From the NCBI GenBank assembly GCA_963777485.1, contig CAVZQP010000001.1, forward strand, positions 496,001 through 560,000: a DNA stretch of 64,000 nt, read 5' to 3'. Position 1 is the stretch's first letter. The number at the start of each line of letters is the position of its first letter. A program made the position numbers and the translations under genes. Positions 26,869 to 35,288 of this stretch are shown here, piece by piece. Under the pieces are notes generated by a model. That model was not told the DNA's origin and made no database searches. It worked only from the letters and a program-made list of their open reading frames with translations. Source of the stretch: Bog-473 sp963777485 (GTDB taxonomy: Bacteria > Actinomycetota > Acidimicrobiia > Acidimicrobiales > RAAP-2).

Positions 26869-28014
26869 GTGAAGCGTCACCTCCTCGTCACCAACGACTT
26901 CCCGCCCAAGGTCGGCGGCATCCAGAACTACCTGTGGGACCTCTGGAGCCGGCTCGACCCCGCGTCCTTCGTCGTCCTGACGGCCACCTCCGACGAGAAC
27001 GCGGACGCATTCGACGCCGCCCAGGCCGCCCGCGGCGTGCGCATCGAACGCGTGCCGGGCTCGATCCTCTTCTTCCCGTCGCCGCAAACACGCCGAGACA
27101 TCGAGGACTGCGTGCGCACCCACGGGATCGACCTCGTGCTCCTCGATCCCGCCCTGCCGCTCGGGCTCCTCGGTCCGCGCCTCGGCGTCCCCTACGGCGT
27201 CATCCTGCACGGCGCCGAGGTCACGGTGCCGGGCCGACTGCCCGGCGCGCGCGCCGCCCTCGCGCGGGTCCTGCGCGACGCGTCGATCGTCGTTTCCGCC
27301 GGCCGCTACCCGGCCGCGGAGGGACGCCGCGTCGCCCCCGATCTCGCGGCCCCGTTCGTCGAGATCCCACCCGGGGTCGACACCGCGGCGGTGGCTCCAC
27401 TGAAGGCGCCCGAACGTCGAGCCGCTCGGGCCAAGCTGGGACTGCCGGCCACCGTGCCGTTCGTCGCCAGCGTGAGCCGTCTCGTGCCGCGCAAGGGAAT
27501 GGACGTGCTCATCGAGGCGGTCAACCGGCTGGCTCCTTCGTACCCCGACCTGGTCGTGGCGATCGGTGGCGAGGGCCGGGAACGGCACCACCTCGAGCGC
27601 ATGGCTGCGGACAGCCTCGTCGACGTGCGGGTACTCGGGCGCGTCAGCGACGACGACCGTGCCGCGCTGCTCGGGGCGGCCGACGTCTTCGTGATGGCCT
27701 GCCGCAACCGATGGGCGGGCCTCGAGCAGGAGGGCTTCGGGATCGTCTTTCTCGAGGCGGCGGCCTTCGGCGTGCCCCAGATTGCCGGCGACAGCGGGGG
27801 TGCCCCCGAGGCGGTCCTCGACGGCGAGACCGGCCTGGTGGTCGACGACCCGTCCGATCCGGGGGCTGTTGCCGAGGCGATACGGACGTTGCTGGGGGAT
27901 CCTCCGCTCCGGCGCCGGATGGGCCGGGCCGCACGAACGAGGGTGCAGGAATCCTTCGACACAGACGTTCTCGCTTCTAGGCTGGCCGAGGCGTTGGCCG
28001 GAGTGGCAATCTGA
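26869..28014 (+). CDS. GT4 glycosyltransferase, PimB'-like mannosyltransferase
   Basis: A 381-residue GT-B glycosyltransferase. The N-terminal LLVTNDFPPKVGGIQNYLWDL is the actinobacterial PimB' signature, and the C-terminal donor-binding domain carries SRLVPRKGMDVLIEA and EGFGIVFLEAAAFGVPQIAG with the conserved ExxxxxxxE. PimB' adds the second mannose to phosphatidyl-myo-inositol mannosides from GDP-mannose at the membrane's inner face. The neighbours (SRPBCC protein, ROK kinase) match the order known around mycobacterial pimB', which supports the call. The start is GTG 26869. Confidence 0.82.
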   Translation: MKRHLLVTNDFPPKVGGIQNYLWDLWSRLDPASFVVLTATSDENADAFDAAQAARGVRIERVPGSILFFPSPQTRRDIEDCVRTHGIDLVLLDPALPLGLLGPRLGVPYGVILHGAEVTVPGRLPGARAALARVLRDASIVVSAGRYPAAEGRRVAPDLAAPFVEIPPGVDTAAVAPLKAPERRAARAKLGLPATVPFVASVSRLVPRKGMDVLIEAVNRLAPSYPDLVVAIGGEGRERHHLERMAADSLVDVRVLGRVSDDDRAALLGAADVFVMACRNRWAGLEQEGFGIVFLEAAAFGVPQIAGDSGGAPEAVLDGETGLVVDDPSDPGAVAEAIRTLLGDPPLRRRMGRAARTRVQESFDTDVLASRLAEALAGVAI

Positions 28015-28056
28015 CGCTCGCCGAACCGGGAACGGCTGGAGAGGAAGGACACAACC

Positions 28057-28500
28057 GTGGCCGATCAAGCCACCGAGCACATCTCGGTTGCAGCGCCGCC
28101 CGAGCGCTGCTTCTCCGTCGCGGCCGATCTCGAGCGCTACCCGGAGTGGGCGAACGACGTCAAGGAAGTCGAGATCAAGGAACGAGACGCCGAGGGCCGT
28201 CCGCAACTCGTGACCTTCCGTGCCGCCGCTTTCGGGCGCAGCACGACCTACACCCTTGCCTACGACTACGCCGACGCCCCGCACACCTTGGCCTGGAAGC
28301 TCACACAGGGGGACATCACCACAAAGCTCGACGGCACCTATATCTTCGACGCCGGCGAGGGGGGCACCACGGACGTGACGTACCACCTCGAGGCGGAACT
28401 GCGTGTTCCGATCCCCGGGTTCATCAAGATGCGGGCCACCAGCCGCATCATGGCGACGGCGATGCGAGAGCTGAAGGCGCGGGTCGAGTCCATCTCGTGA
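28057..28500 (+). CDS. SRPBCC (START/Bet v 1-like) family protein
   Basis: A 147-residue protein of the polyketide cyclase/dehydrase SRPBCC superfamily. The opening ATEHISVAAPPERCFSVAADLERYPEWANDVKEV is the typical strand-helix start with the conserved YPEW, followed by a long antiparallel sheet and a C-terminal helix. Proteins like this bind hydrophobic ligands or lipids in a deep cavity. A homologous small SRPBCC gene lies close to pimB' in mycobacteria (TB16.3 region), so a link to phosphoinositide mannoside synthesis is plausible. GTG/ATGA-type overlap joins it to the ROK gene. Confidence 0.85.
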   Translation: MADQATEHISVAAPPERCFSVAADLERYPEWANDVKEVEIKERDAEGRPQLVTFRAAAFGRSTTYTLAYDYADAPHTLAWKLTQGDITTKLDGTYIFDAGEGGTTDVTYHLEAELRVPIPGFIKMRATSRIMATAMRELKARVESIS

Positions 28501-29501
28501 GCTCCGGCACGCCCCGGCACAGCGGTGCCGGCGTGACGTACGGGATCGACATCGGTGGCACCAAGGTGCTCGGCGTCGCTCTCGGTCCGGACAACGAGGT
28601 GGTGAGTGAGGCGCGTGTCCCGACTCCGACCGGCACGAGGGAGATCGTCGGCAGCCATGTCGCCGAGGCCGTTGCGCAGGTCACCGCCGATCTCGACCAC
28701 AGCTTGGGATCCGGCGCCGGCTCGGCACCGATCGGCGTCGGTGCGCCCGGCATGGTCGACCGACAGGGCCGGCTGTGTTTCGCGCCCAACCTGCCGCAGG
28801 CGCACGGCGTCGACTGGACCGCCCTGATCGGCGACCGCCTCCCCGGGAGAGCGGTCGTCATCGAAAACGACGCCAACCTCGCCGTACTGGCCGAACATCG
28901 CCTCGGTGCTGCCCGCGGCTTCCATCACGTCGTGATGGTCACGCTCGGCACGGGCATCGGCGGCGGCGTCGTCGTGGACGACCGCGTCCAAGTGGGCGCG
29001 GCGGGCTTCGCCGGCGAGATCGGGCACATGGTGGTCGACCCCAACGGACCACCGTGCCCGTGCGGCCGCAGCGGCTGCTGGGAGCGCTTCGCTTCCGGCG
29101 CCGGGTTGGGCGTGCGGGCCCGCGAGGCTGCGTTGGCCGGCCGGCTCAGCGAGGTCGTGCGCGTGGCAGGGGGCGACCCCGAGAGCGTGCGCGGCGAGGA
29201 CGTCTCCGCTGCGGCCGCGGGCGGCGATCCGGCGGCTCGCCGCGTCATCGAGGAAGTCGGGTGGTGGATCGGCTTCGGTCTCGCCAACCTGACCTGTGTC
29301 GTCGACCCCGAGTGTTTCGTGCTCGGTGGCGGGGTCGTCGAGGCCGGGAGCGTGCTCATCGACTCGGCGCGCGCCGCGTTCGAAGATCTGGTCGAGGGAC
29401 GCGAGCGCCGGCCGCTCGCCGTGGTCGTTCCCGCTGCCTTCGGCGAGCGGGCTGGTGCGATCGGCGGTGCGTTGGCCGCGCGCCAGGGGGGACTCTGGTG
29501 A
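28497..29501 (+). CDS. ROK-family glucokinase
   Basis: A 334-residue ROK sugar kinase. The phosphate-1 loop GIDIGGTKVLGVAL, catalytic ENDANLAVLAE (base Asp), LGTGIGGG phosphate-2 motif and the ROK zinc site GEIGH...CPCGRSGCWE are all seen. It phosphorylates glucose or a related hexose with ATP (or polyphosphate) in the cytoplasm. GTG 28497 overlaps the previous TGA; GTG 28533, just before TYGIDIGGTK, is an equally good start and closer to the family N-terminus. It is coupled to the LLM gene by another GTGA. Confidence 0.9.
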   Translation: MSSGTPRHSGAGVTYGIDIGGTKVLGVALGPDNEVVSEARVPTPTGTREIVGSHVAEAVAQVTADLDHSLGSGAGSAPIGVGAPGMVDRQGRLCFAPNLPQAHGVDWTALIGDRLPGRAVVIENDANLAVLAEHRLGAARGFHHVVMVTLGTGIGGGVVVDDRVQVGAAGFAGEIGHMVVDPNGPPCPCGRSGCWERFASGAGLGVRAREAALAGRLSEVVRVAGGDPESVRGEDVSAAAAGGDPAARRVIEEVGWWIGFGLANLTCVVDPECFVLGGGVVEAGSVLIDSARAAFEDLVEGRERRPLAVVVPAAFGERAGAIGGALAARQGGLW

Positions 29502-30217
29502 TCCGCACCGGCATCGTGCTGCCAACGTTCCGCGACACGCCCAACGAGGCGTTCGCCGTCGCGGCCGAGGCGGTCGAGGCCGGCATCGACGGGATGTTCT
29601 GTTACGACCACATCTGGCCGCTCGGACAGCCCGAACGACCGGCGCTCGCGCCCTTTCCCGTCCTCGGAGCCTTGGCGGCCCGGCTCCCGGCGAGTGCGGG
29701 CGGCGAGGACGGCCCCTTTCTCGGCACGCTGGTCGCGCGGGTCGGCCTCGCGCCCAACGACGTGCTGGCCGCACAGTTCGTCGCGCTCAACCACCTCGCG
29801 CCCGGACGCGTCATCGCCGGGCTCGGGACGGGCGACAAGATGAGCGAGCAGGAGAATCGCGCCTATGGCATCCCGTACCCGACCGCAGCCGAGCGCCGCG
29901 CCGACATGGTCGGTCTGGGCCGCGAGCTCATCGACGCCGGCCTCACGGTGTGGATCGCGGGCGGGACGGCCGGGCGCACGGAGGAAGCTCGCGCGGCGGG
30001 CGCCGCTCTGAACCTCTGGGACGCTGAGGCGGCGGTCGTGGCTGAGCGCTCTTCCTCCGCCGACGGGATCGAGGTGACCTGGGCGGGACCGCCGCCCGCC
30101 GCCGTGCCACCGGTCGCCGAGCGCGTCCGGGCCTTGCACGAGGCCGGAGCCAGCTGGGTGGTCTTCGGCTGGCCCGTCGACCTCGACGAGCTCGTTGCAG
30201 CCGCCCGCGACGCCTGA
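29498..30217 (+). CDS. Luciferase-like (F420-dependent type) oxidoreductase, short form
   Basis: A 239-residue protein of the luciferase-like monooxygenase (LLM) TIM-barrel family: IRTGIVLPTFRDTPNEAFAVAAEAVEAGIDGMFCYDHIWP is the usual first strand and helix, and LAPGRVIAGLGTGDKMSEQENRAYGIPYP the flavin-binding centre. It is 50-100 residues shorter than most members, with strands near the C-terminus apparently missing, so activity is uncertain. In actinobacteria many such proteins use F420. It is the last gene of the overlapping SRPBCC-ROK-LLM block. Confidence 0.8.
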   Translation: MIRTGIVLPTFRDTPNEAFAVAAEAVEAGIDGMFCYDHIWPLGQPERPALAPFPVLGALAARLPASAGGEDGPFLGTLVARVGLAPNDVLAAQFVALNHLAPGRVIAGLGTGDKMSEQENRAYGIPYPTAAERRADMVGLGRELIDAGLTVWIAGGTAGRTEEARAAGAALNLWDAEAAVVAERSSSADGIEVTWAGPPPAAVPPVAERVRALHEAGASWVVFGWPVDLDELVAAARDA

Positions 30218-30261
30218 AAGGGAGGTCAGAGGGGAGCGCGAGCGGGTCGTAGAATCACCCG

Positions 30262-31470
30262 ATGGAGTTCCGCCGGATTAACGGGCTGCCGCCCTATGTG
30301 TTCGCGACCATCAACGACCTCAAGGCGTTGTCGCGGCGAGCCGGCCGGGACGTCATCGACCTCGGCTTCGGCAACCCCGACCTGCCCTCGCCCGATATCG
30401 CGGTGAGCAAGCTGGCCGAGGCTGCGTACAACCCGCGCAACCATCGCTACTCGGCCTCGCGGGGCATTCCCAAGCTGCGCAGCGCGATCACCGACCTCTA
30501 CCTGCGCAAGTTCAACGTCGAGCTCGACCCCGAGTCTGAGGTCGTCACGACGATCGGCGCCAAGGAAGGCTTCTCGCATCTCATGTGGGTGCTGGTCGGC
30601 CCGGGCGATACCGCGCTGGTGCCCTCCCCGTCGTACCCGATCCACATCTGGGGTCCGCTCTTCTCCGGGGCCGACGTGCGCCAGGTGCCGCTGCGCGGGC
30701 CGGAAGTCGCCGACGAGGGCGCACCGGATCCCGGAGAAGCGTTCTTCGATGGGCTCATCAGTGCATTCGAGGAGTCGTGGCCCAAGCCGCGGGTCATCGT
30801 GCTGTCGTTCCCCCACAACCCCACCACCGCGTGTGTCGACCTCTCCTTCATGGAGCGCCTGGTCGCCTTCGCCCGCGAGCACGATGTCGTGCTCGTCCAC
30901 GACTTCGCCTACGCCGACCTCGGCTTCGACGGCTACGAGCCCCCTTCGATCCTGCAGGTGCCGGGCGCCAAGGACGTGGCGGTCGAGATCTACACGATGA
31001 CCAAGTCGTTCTCCATGGCGGGCTGGCGGGTCGGCTTCGTCGTCGGCAACCGCGAGATCGTCCAGGCCCTGACCAAGCTCAAGACCTACCTCGACTACGG
31101 GACGTTCCAGCCGATCCAGATCGCGGCGATCATCGCGATGAACGAGGCGCCGGACTACCCCAAGGAGATCAACCAGATCTACCGGTCACGCCGCGACGCG
31201 CTCTGCGACGGCCTCAACCGCATCGGCTGGCACGTCGTCCCGCCGAAGGGGACCATGTTCGTGTGGGCGCCCATCCCCGAGCCCTACCGCGAGATGGGCT
31301 CGCTGGAGTTCTCCAAGTACCTGGTGAACGAGGCCGATGTCGCCACCTCACCCGGTGTCGGCTTCGGGCCGGGCGGCGACGGCCACATCCGTTTCGCGCT
31401 CATCGAGAACGAGCAGCGCATCGGGCAAGCCGTGCGCAACCTGCGCAGCGCGCTGACCAAGCTCGGCTGA
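30262..31470 (+). CDS. Alanine/glutamate-type aminotransferase (class I, AlaC-like)
   Basis: A 402-residue PLP-dependent fold-type I aminotransferase. The PLP lysine is in TMTKSFSMAGWRVGFVVGN, the substrate Asn/Asp/Tyr set is in FPHNPTTACVD and HDFAYADLGFDGY, and the C-terminal Arg lies in GDGHIRFALIENEQRI. The pattern closely resembles AlaC-type enzymes that transfer the amino group between alanine and 2-oxoglutarate. TAGAAT ends six bases before the ATG, so it has its own leaderless promoter. It converges with the SMP-30 gene after 11 bp. Confidence 0.88.
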   Translation: MEFRRINGLPPYVFATINDLKALSRRAGRDVIDLGFGNPDLPSPDIAVSKLAEAAYNPRNHRYSASRGIPKLRSAITDLYLRKFNVELDPESEVVTTIGAKEGFSHLMWVLVGPGDTALVPSPSYPIHIWGPLFSGADVRQVPLRGPEVADEGAPDPGEAFFDGLISAFEESWPKPRVIVLSFPHNPTTACVDLSFMERLVAFAREHDVVLVHDFAYADLGFDGYEPPSILQVPGAKDVAVEIYTMTKSFSMAGWRVGFVVGNREIVQALTKLKTYLDYGTFQPIQIAAIIAMNEAPDYPKEINQIYRSRRDALCDGLNRIGWHVVPPKGTMFVWAPIPEPYREMGSLEFSKYLVNEADVATSPGVGFGPGGDGHIRFALIENEQRIGQAVRNLRSALTKLG

Positions 31471-31481
31471 GTACCAGCCGG

Positions 31482-32357
31482 CTAGGGCCGTCCGGCCCCG
31501 GGCACCGTCGTGCGCACCTTCTCTATGGCGCCGTGACGCGATTCCTTCGCCTTGACGTCGTGGCTGGTGGGCGCGGTGACCAGGTAGAGCGTGCGGCGGT
31601 CGTCGTCACCCAGCATGCAGGCGAAGCAGTTCATCGATGTCGACACCCGTTCGAGGATCTCGCCACCCTGGGCAACGCGGATGCATTCGGATGCCAGCGC
31701 GTTCGCGACCCAGATCGTGTTGTCCTCACACAAACAGATGCCGTCAGGCGCCACGCGCGGGAGCGGGGCCCACTCGCGCCGGTTGGTCAGGTTGCCCTCC
31801 GCGTCGCGATCGAACGCGGTGAGCCGCCCGCCCAAGCTCTCGGCGATGATCAGCGTGGCGCCGTCTTCGGTGATGACCGTCCCGTTGGGGAAGTTGATGC
31901 CATCGGCCGCTTCGCAGCTGGTGCCGTCGAGGTCGACACGGATGATGGACGTGGGGGCGATCTCGCTCGGGTCGACCCTCCCGTCGTAGAGGCCGTCGAG
32001 GTCGAAGCCGAAGTTGCCGGCGTAGACCTGGCCGTTCGTCGCCACCACCATGTCGTTGGCGTGCCAGGTGGCCCAGGGCCGGAGATCACCGTGCGGAACG
32101 AGTGTGCCGTCCGGCTCCCGGCGAAGGACGACGCGGTCGAGGCGCGAAGTGACGAGGAGGCGCCCGTCGGGTAGCCAGCCCAGGCCGCCGGTCTCCCCGT
32201 CGAAGGGCACCTCGAGGCGGGACTCGCCGTCCGGTGAGGCCGAGTACACGCCGTGGTCGAAGAAGTCCGAGTACCACAGCCGTCCTTCGTGCCAGCGAGG
32301 GCACTCGCCGAAGAAGAGGCCGGAGAGGAACGGCTCGGCGGTAAGGGTCTCGGTCAC
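31482..32357 (-). CDS. SMP-30/gluconolactonase family protein
   Basis: A 291-residue six-bladed propeller hydrolase. The metal-ligand set of the family can be seen: Glu in FFGECPRWHEG, Asn in TWHANDMVV, Asn in FPNGTVITEDG and Asp in VAPDGICLCEDN. Such enzymes open lactones of sugar acids (gluconolactone-type) using Ca or Zn. GTG 32357 is chosen because GGGAGG lies just upstream and the family starts near this point; a longer frame to 32396 exists. It stands alone on the minus strand. Confidence 0.85.
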   Translation of the reverse strand: MTETLTAEPFLSGLFFGECPRWHEGRLWYSDFFDHGVYSASPDGESRLEVPFDGETGGLGWLPDGRLLVTSRLDRVVLRREPDGTLVPHGDLRPWATWHANDMVVATNGQVYAGNFGFDLDGLYDGRVDPSEIAPTSIIRVDLDGTSCEAADGINFPNGTVITEDGATLIIAESLGGRLTAFDRDAEGNLTNRREWAPLPRVAPDGICLCEDNTIWVANALASECIRVAQGGEILERVSTSMNCFACMLGDDDRRTLYLVTAPTSHDVKAKESRHGAIEKVRTTVPGAGRP

Positions 32358-32445
32358 GTGGGCACCTCCCGTGCGGGTCGGCCCGCAGTTCAGCACACTC
32401 GATTTGCCTGGTGCAGTGGCGGCATATCGGCGCTACCTTTGACGC

Positions 32446-33126
32446 GTGACTTACTGGCTGCTCAAGGCGGTGTTGACCCCGATCTTCTTCGTGTTGTTCC
32501 GGGTCAAGGTGGAGGGGCGGGAGAACATTCCGAAACACGGCCCGGCGGTGCTGGCGGCGAACCACCAGTCGTTCTGCGACTCGTTCTTCATTCCACTCGT
32601 CGTCATGCGCAAGGTGACGTTCTTGGCCAAGGCGGAGTACTTCGAAACCTGGAAGACGGCCTGGTTCTTCCGGGCGGCCGGACAGATCCCGATCCGGCGG
32701 GGCGGGGGCAAGGCGTCGGACCGCGCCCTCGAGACGGCGAGGGCCGACGTCCTCGGCATGGGCCGGATCCTCGGGCTCTACCCCGAGGGCACGCGCAGCC
32801 TGGACCAGTACGTCCACAAGGGCCGGACCGGTGTGACACGGCTGTCACGCGAGTGCGGCGTTCCGGTGATCCCGGTGGGCGTCATCGGCACTGTCGACGT
32901 CCAGCCGGTCAACTCCAATTTCATGCGTCCGTTCAAGACGGTGCGGATCCGCTTCGGCGCGCCGATGCAGATGGACCCACCCGAGAACCCCGACGACCCC
33001 CTCGACCACGATCACACGAAGTGCCGGTCCTTCACCGACGAACTCATGAAGGAGATCGCCCGTCTTTCCGAGCGTGAGTACGTCGACGAGTACGTACCCT
33101 CACGATCGAGCGCTGGGGCGTCCTGA
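32446..33126 (+). CDS. plsC: 1-acyl-sn-glycerol-3-phosphate acyltransferase
   Basis: A 226-residue acyltransferase. The catalytic HX4D box is NHQSFCD and the phosphate-binding box YPEGTRS, with an N-terminal hydrophobic helix for membrane attachment. It acylates lysophosphatidic acid to phosphatidic acid, the branch point of phospholipid synthesis, although other glycerolipid acceptors are possible for paralogs. The GTG start follows TACCTT at six bases, so the message is likely leaderless. It is divergent from SMP-30. Confidence 0.88.
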   Translation: MTYWLLKAVLTPIFFVLFRVKVEGRENIPKHGPAVLAANHQSFCDSFFIPLVVMRKVTFLAKAEYFETWKTAWFFRAAGQIPIRRGGGKASDRALETARADVLGMGRILGLYPEGTRSLDQYVHKGRTGVTRLSRECGVPVIPVGVIGTVDVQPVNSNFMRPFKTVRIRFGAPMQMDPPENPDDPLDHDHTKCRSFTDELMKEIARLSEREYVDEYVPSRSSAGAS

Positions 33127-33200
33127 CCGTCTTCGCAGCCCAGCGGATTCGTCGGCGTTTCGAAACAGGCAGTTCACATTCACCGCCTAACGTTGCCGGC

Positions 33201-33458
33201 ATGGCCGGCTACATCGTCCGGATCGCCCTACCCGATCGGCCCGGAGCTCTGGGGCTCGTCGCCAGCCGAATCGGTTCGGTCGGGGGTGACATCGTCGCCA
33301 TCAACATCTTGGAGCGCGAGGACGGACGCGCGGTCGACGAGTTCGTCGTCGAAGTCGATCAGGAGCTGATCGACTTGCTCCAGAGCGAGATCCACGAGGT
33401 CGACGGCGTCTCGATCCTCGAGATCCGCGCCGCGGACACTACGACGCCGGCGGGCTGA
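33201..33458 (+). CDS. ACT-domain protein
   Basis: An 85-residue single ACT domain: YIVRIALPDRPGALGLVASRIGSVGGDIVAINILER has the beta-alpha-beta start with the Gly at the ligand-binding turn. Free-standing ACT proteins bind amino acids and regulate partner enzymes; the partner is unknown. TAACGT ends seven bases before the ATG. The last 20 bp overlap the end of the opposing SufR-like gene. Confidence 0.82.
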   Translation: MAGYIVRIALPDRPGALGLVASRIGSVGGDIVAINILEREDGRAVDEFVVEVDQELIDLLQSEIHEVDGVSILEIRAADTTTPAG

Positions 33459-34161
33459 CGACGTAGGCGCACACGTGCGCGCCGTCCATCAGATGCGCCA
33501 CCCGCCGCACGGAGGCTCCGGGGAGCGCGTCTCTTATGAAGGCAAGCTCGCTCGTGCAAGCCTGGGAGAACCCGTGGGCGACCGTGAGGATGGCGCAATT
33601 GTGCTCAGTGATGCGCCAACTGCCGTCGGGCAGCTTCTCCGCCTCGGCGAGGTAGCCGTCCTCGTCGAGGATGGCCGTGAGTGCAGCAACCTGTTCGTCG
33701 AACGGGAGGTTGGCGGTGCGGGGGAGCGCGCCGGCGACGCGGCGCAGCCGGCGCTGCTCGAAGAGCTCGTCCACCTGGCTGGCGTCGGGCCCACCCAGGT
33801 ACCCCAGCAGCTCGGTGGTGAGGTCCCCATAGCGCTTCGGGTAGAGCGCCTCGGCGGCCGACGTGAGCTCGAAGACGTGGCGGGGCCGTCCGCGCCCTGC
33901 GCCCTCCGGCACCTCGTCGCGGTGGACGAGCAGGCCGTCTTCCTCGAGCCGCGCCAGCTGCAAGCGAATGGCCGCCGGCGTCAGCGCCAGCGCCTTCGCC
34001 ACGGCGAGCGCGTCCAACGGTCCTTGGCGCTTGATGAGATTGAGGATGGCCCGGCGTGTCGTCGGCAATTGCTCAATGGGTGACTCGTCGCATTCGGCTG
34101 CGGTCGGTGAGTCGAGCGCAGCGGCCCCCACCTCCTTCGGCGATGCTGGCTTCGTCGTCAC
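33439..34161 (-). CDS. SufR-like winged-helix regulator with a probable Fe-S site
   Basis: A 240-residue ArsR/DeoR-type regulator. The N-terminal winged helix (TTRRAILNLIKRQGPLDALAVAKALALTPAAIRLQLARLEEDGLLVHRDE) should bind DNA. The C-terminal domain has Cys189, Cys202 and Cys231, with C-x12-C followed by C after 28 residues. The first spacing matches the cluster-binding region of SufR, where three cysteines hold a [4Fe-4S] or [2Fe-2S] cluster; a residue between Cys202 and Cys231 that is often Cys is Ala here. No suf genes are nearby. It is the last gene of the SDR-QueA-like operon, joined by GTGA, so it probably regulates that operon in response to iron-sulfur status or redox. Confidence 0.8.
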   Translation of the reverse strand: MTTKPASPKEVGAAALDSPTAAECDESPIEQLPTTRRAILNLIKRQGPLDALAVAKALALTPAAIRLQLARLEEDGLLVHRDEVPEGAGRGRPRHVFELTSAAEALYPKRYGDLTTELLGYLGGPDASQVDELFEQRRLRRVAGALPRTANLPFDEQVAALTAILDEDGYLAEAEKLPDGSWRITEHNCAILTVAHGFSQACTSELAFIRDALPGASVRRVAHLMDGAHVCAYVVSPPAS

Positions 34162-35288
34162 GGCAGGATCAGGTGCACGTCGCCGAACTCGTGCCACAGG
34201 TAGCCCTCGTCGAGCGCAGCTTGATAGGACGACTCGAGCAACGGCCGGCCGGCGATCGCCTCGAGCATGGCCAGGTGTGACGCCTCCGGCTCGTGCCAGC
34301 CGGTGAGGAAGCCGTCGATGGAACGCACCGGTCGCTCGGGTGACACGACGGTCTCCGTCCAGCCTTCGCTCGGGTGCACGTGCCCATGTTCGTCCACCAC
34401 CGACTCGAGCGCGCGCACCACGGTCGTTCCGATGGCGATGACACGCCCGCCGGATCGTCGCGTGTCGTTGACGCGGTGCGCCGTCGACAGCGAAACCTTG
34501 AAGTACTCGGCATAAGGCGGCTCGCTCGCCTCGAGCGAGGCCACCCCGGTGTGGAGGAGGACCGGCGCGATCCCGACGCCCTTGGCCACCAGGCGGGTCA
34601 GGACCTCGGGGGTGAAGGGGCGGCCGGCGCTCGGCATCTCGGCCGACCCGGGCTCCGTGGCGTACACGTTCTGGTAGGCGGTGATGGGGTAGCTGCCGCG
34701 CACGTAGCCGTAACGTATGGGCCTTCCGTGGACGGCCAGATAGCTGTAGAGCCGGTCCGGCGTTTCGATCCGGGTGACCCACAAGCGCACGCCGTCGCCG
34801 CCGGGTCCGGGGGAGTAGGGCGTGAGCAGGGCGACCTGTCCGCCGTCCGGCAGCTCAATGACGTCGCCCGGCGATGCCCCGAGAAAGGCCCGCCCGTCCC
34901 GTCGCACCTCGACCGTCCAGAGCCCGGCCGGCAGCTGCGTCGAGAGGTGGACCTGGACGGGGGATCCGTCGGGCGACGTGCCGTCGATCTCGGCTGCGAG
35001 GGTCCCCGAGGTGTTGATCACGACGAGGTCGCCTTCGTTCAGGAAACGCGGCAGCTCGGAGAAGTTCGAGTGCACCAGTGCGCCATCCGACCTGGTGGCG
35101 ACCAGCATGCGCACCGAATCGCGGGTCATGCCGCGGTACTCGGGCGGCGACGGCGCCTCGAGTTCTGGCGGCAGGGAGAAGGACAGCGGGTGCAGCTCGG
35201 GCAGGCGCCGCATCGCAACGCCGTCATCGATCAGCGACGCCGGCGCCGGCAGCGGGGCGGTCGGTACGGCAGCCGTGACGGCGCTCAT
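34158..35288 (-). CDS. Divergent QueA-like protein (tRNA ribosyltransferase-isomerase fold)
   Basis: A 376-residue protein with the full QueA layout: NEGDLVVINTSGTLAAEI, YQNVYATEPGSAEMPSAGRPFT, VGIAPVLLHTGVAS, GGRVIAIGTTVVRALES and FLTGWHEPEASHLAMLEAIAG. QueA transfers the ribosyl part of S-adenosylmethionine to preQ1-tRNA. Several of its most conserved positions differ here: AAPTAGLHF has become EMPSAGRPF, NNTRV has become NTSGT, and NFHLPxSTL has become GWHEPEASHL. No other queuosine gene is present. The protein may therefore use another acceptor. ATG 35288 overlaps the SDR stop as ATGA and its own stop overlaps the regulator start. Confidence 0.82.
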   Translation of the reverse strand: MSAVTAAVPTAPLPAPASLIDDGVAMRRLPELHPLSFSLPPELEAPSPPEYRGMTRDSVRMLVATRSDGALVHSNFSELPRFLNEGDLVVINTSGTLAAEIDGTSPDGSPVQVHLSTQLPAGLWTVEVRRDGRAFLGASPGDVIELPDGGQVALLTPYSPGPGGDGVRLWVTRIETPDRLYSYLAVHGRPIRYGYVRGSYPITAYQNVYATEPGSAEMPSAGRPFTPEVLTRLVAKGVGIAPVLLHTGVASLEASEPPYAEYFKVSLSTAHRVNDTRRSGGRVIAIGTTVVRALESVVDEHGHVHPSEGWTETVVSPERPVRSIDGFLTGWHEPEASHLAMLEAIAGRPLLESSYQAALDEGYLWHEFGDVHLILP

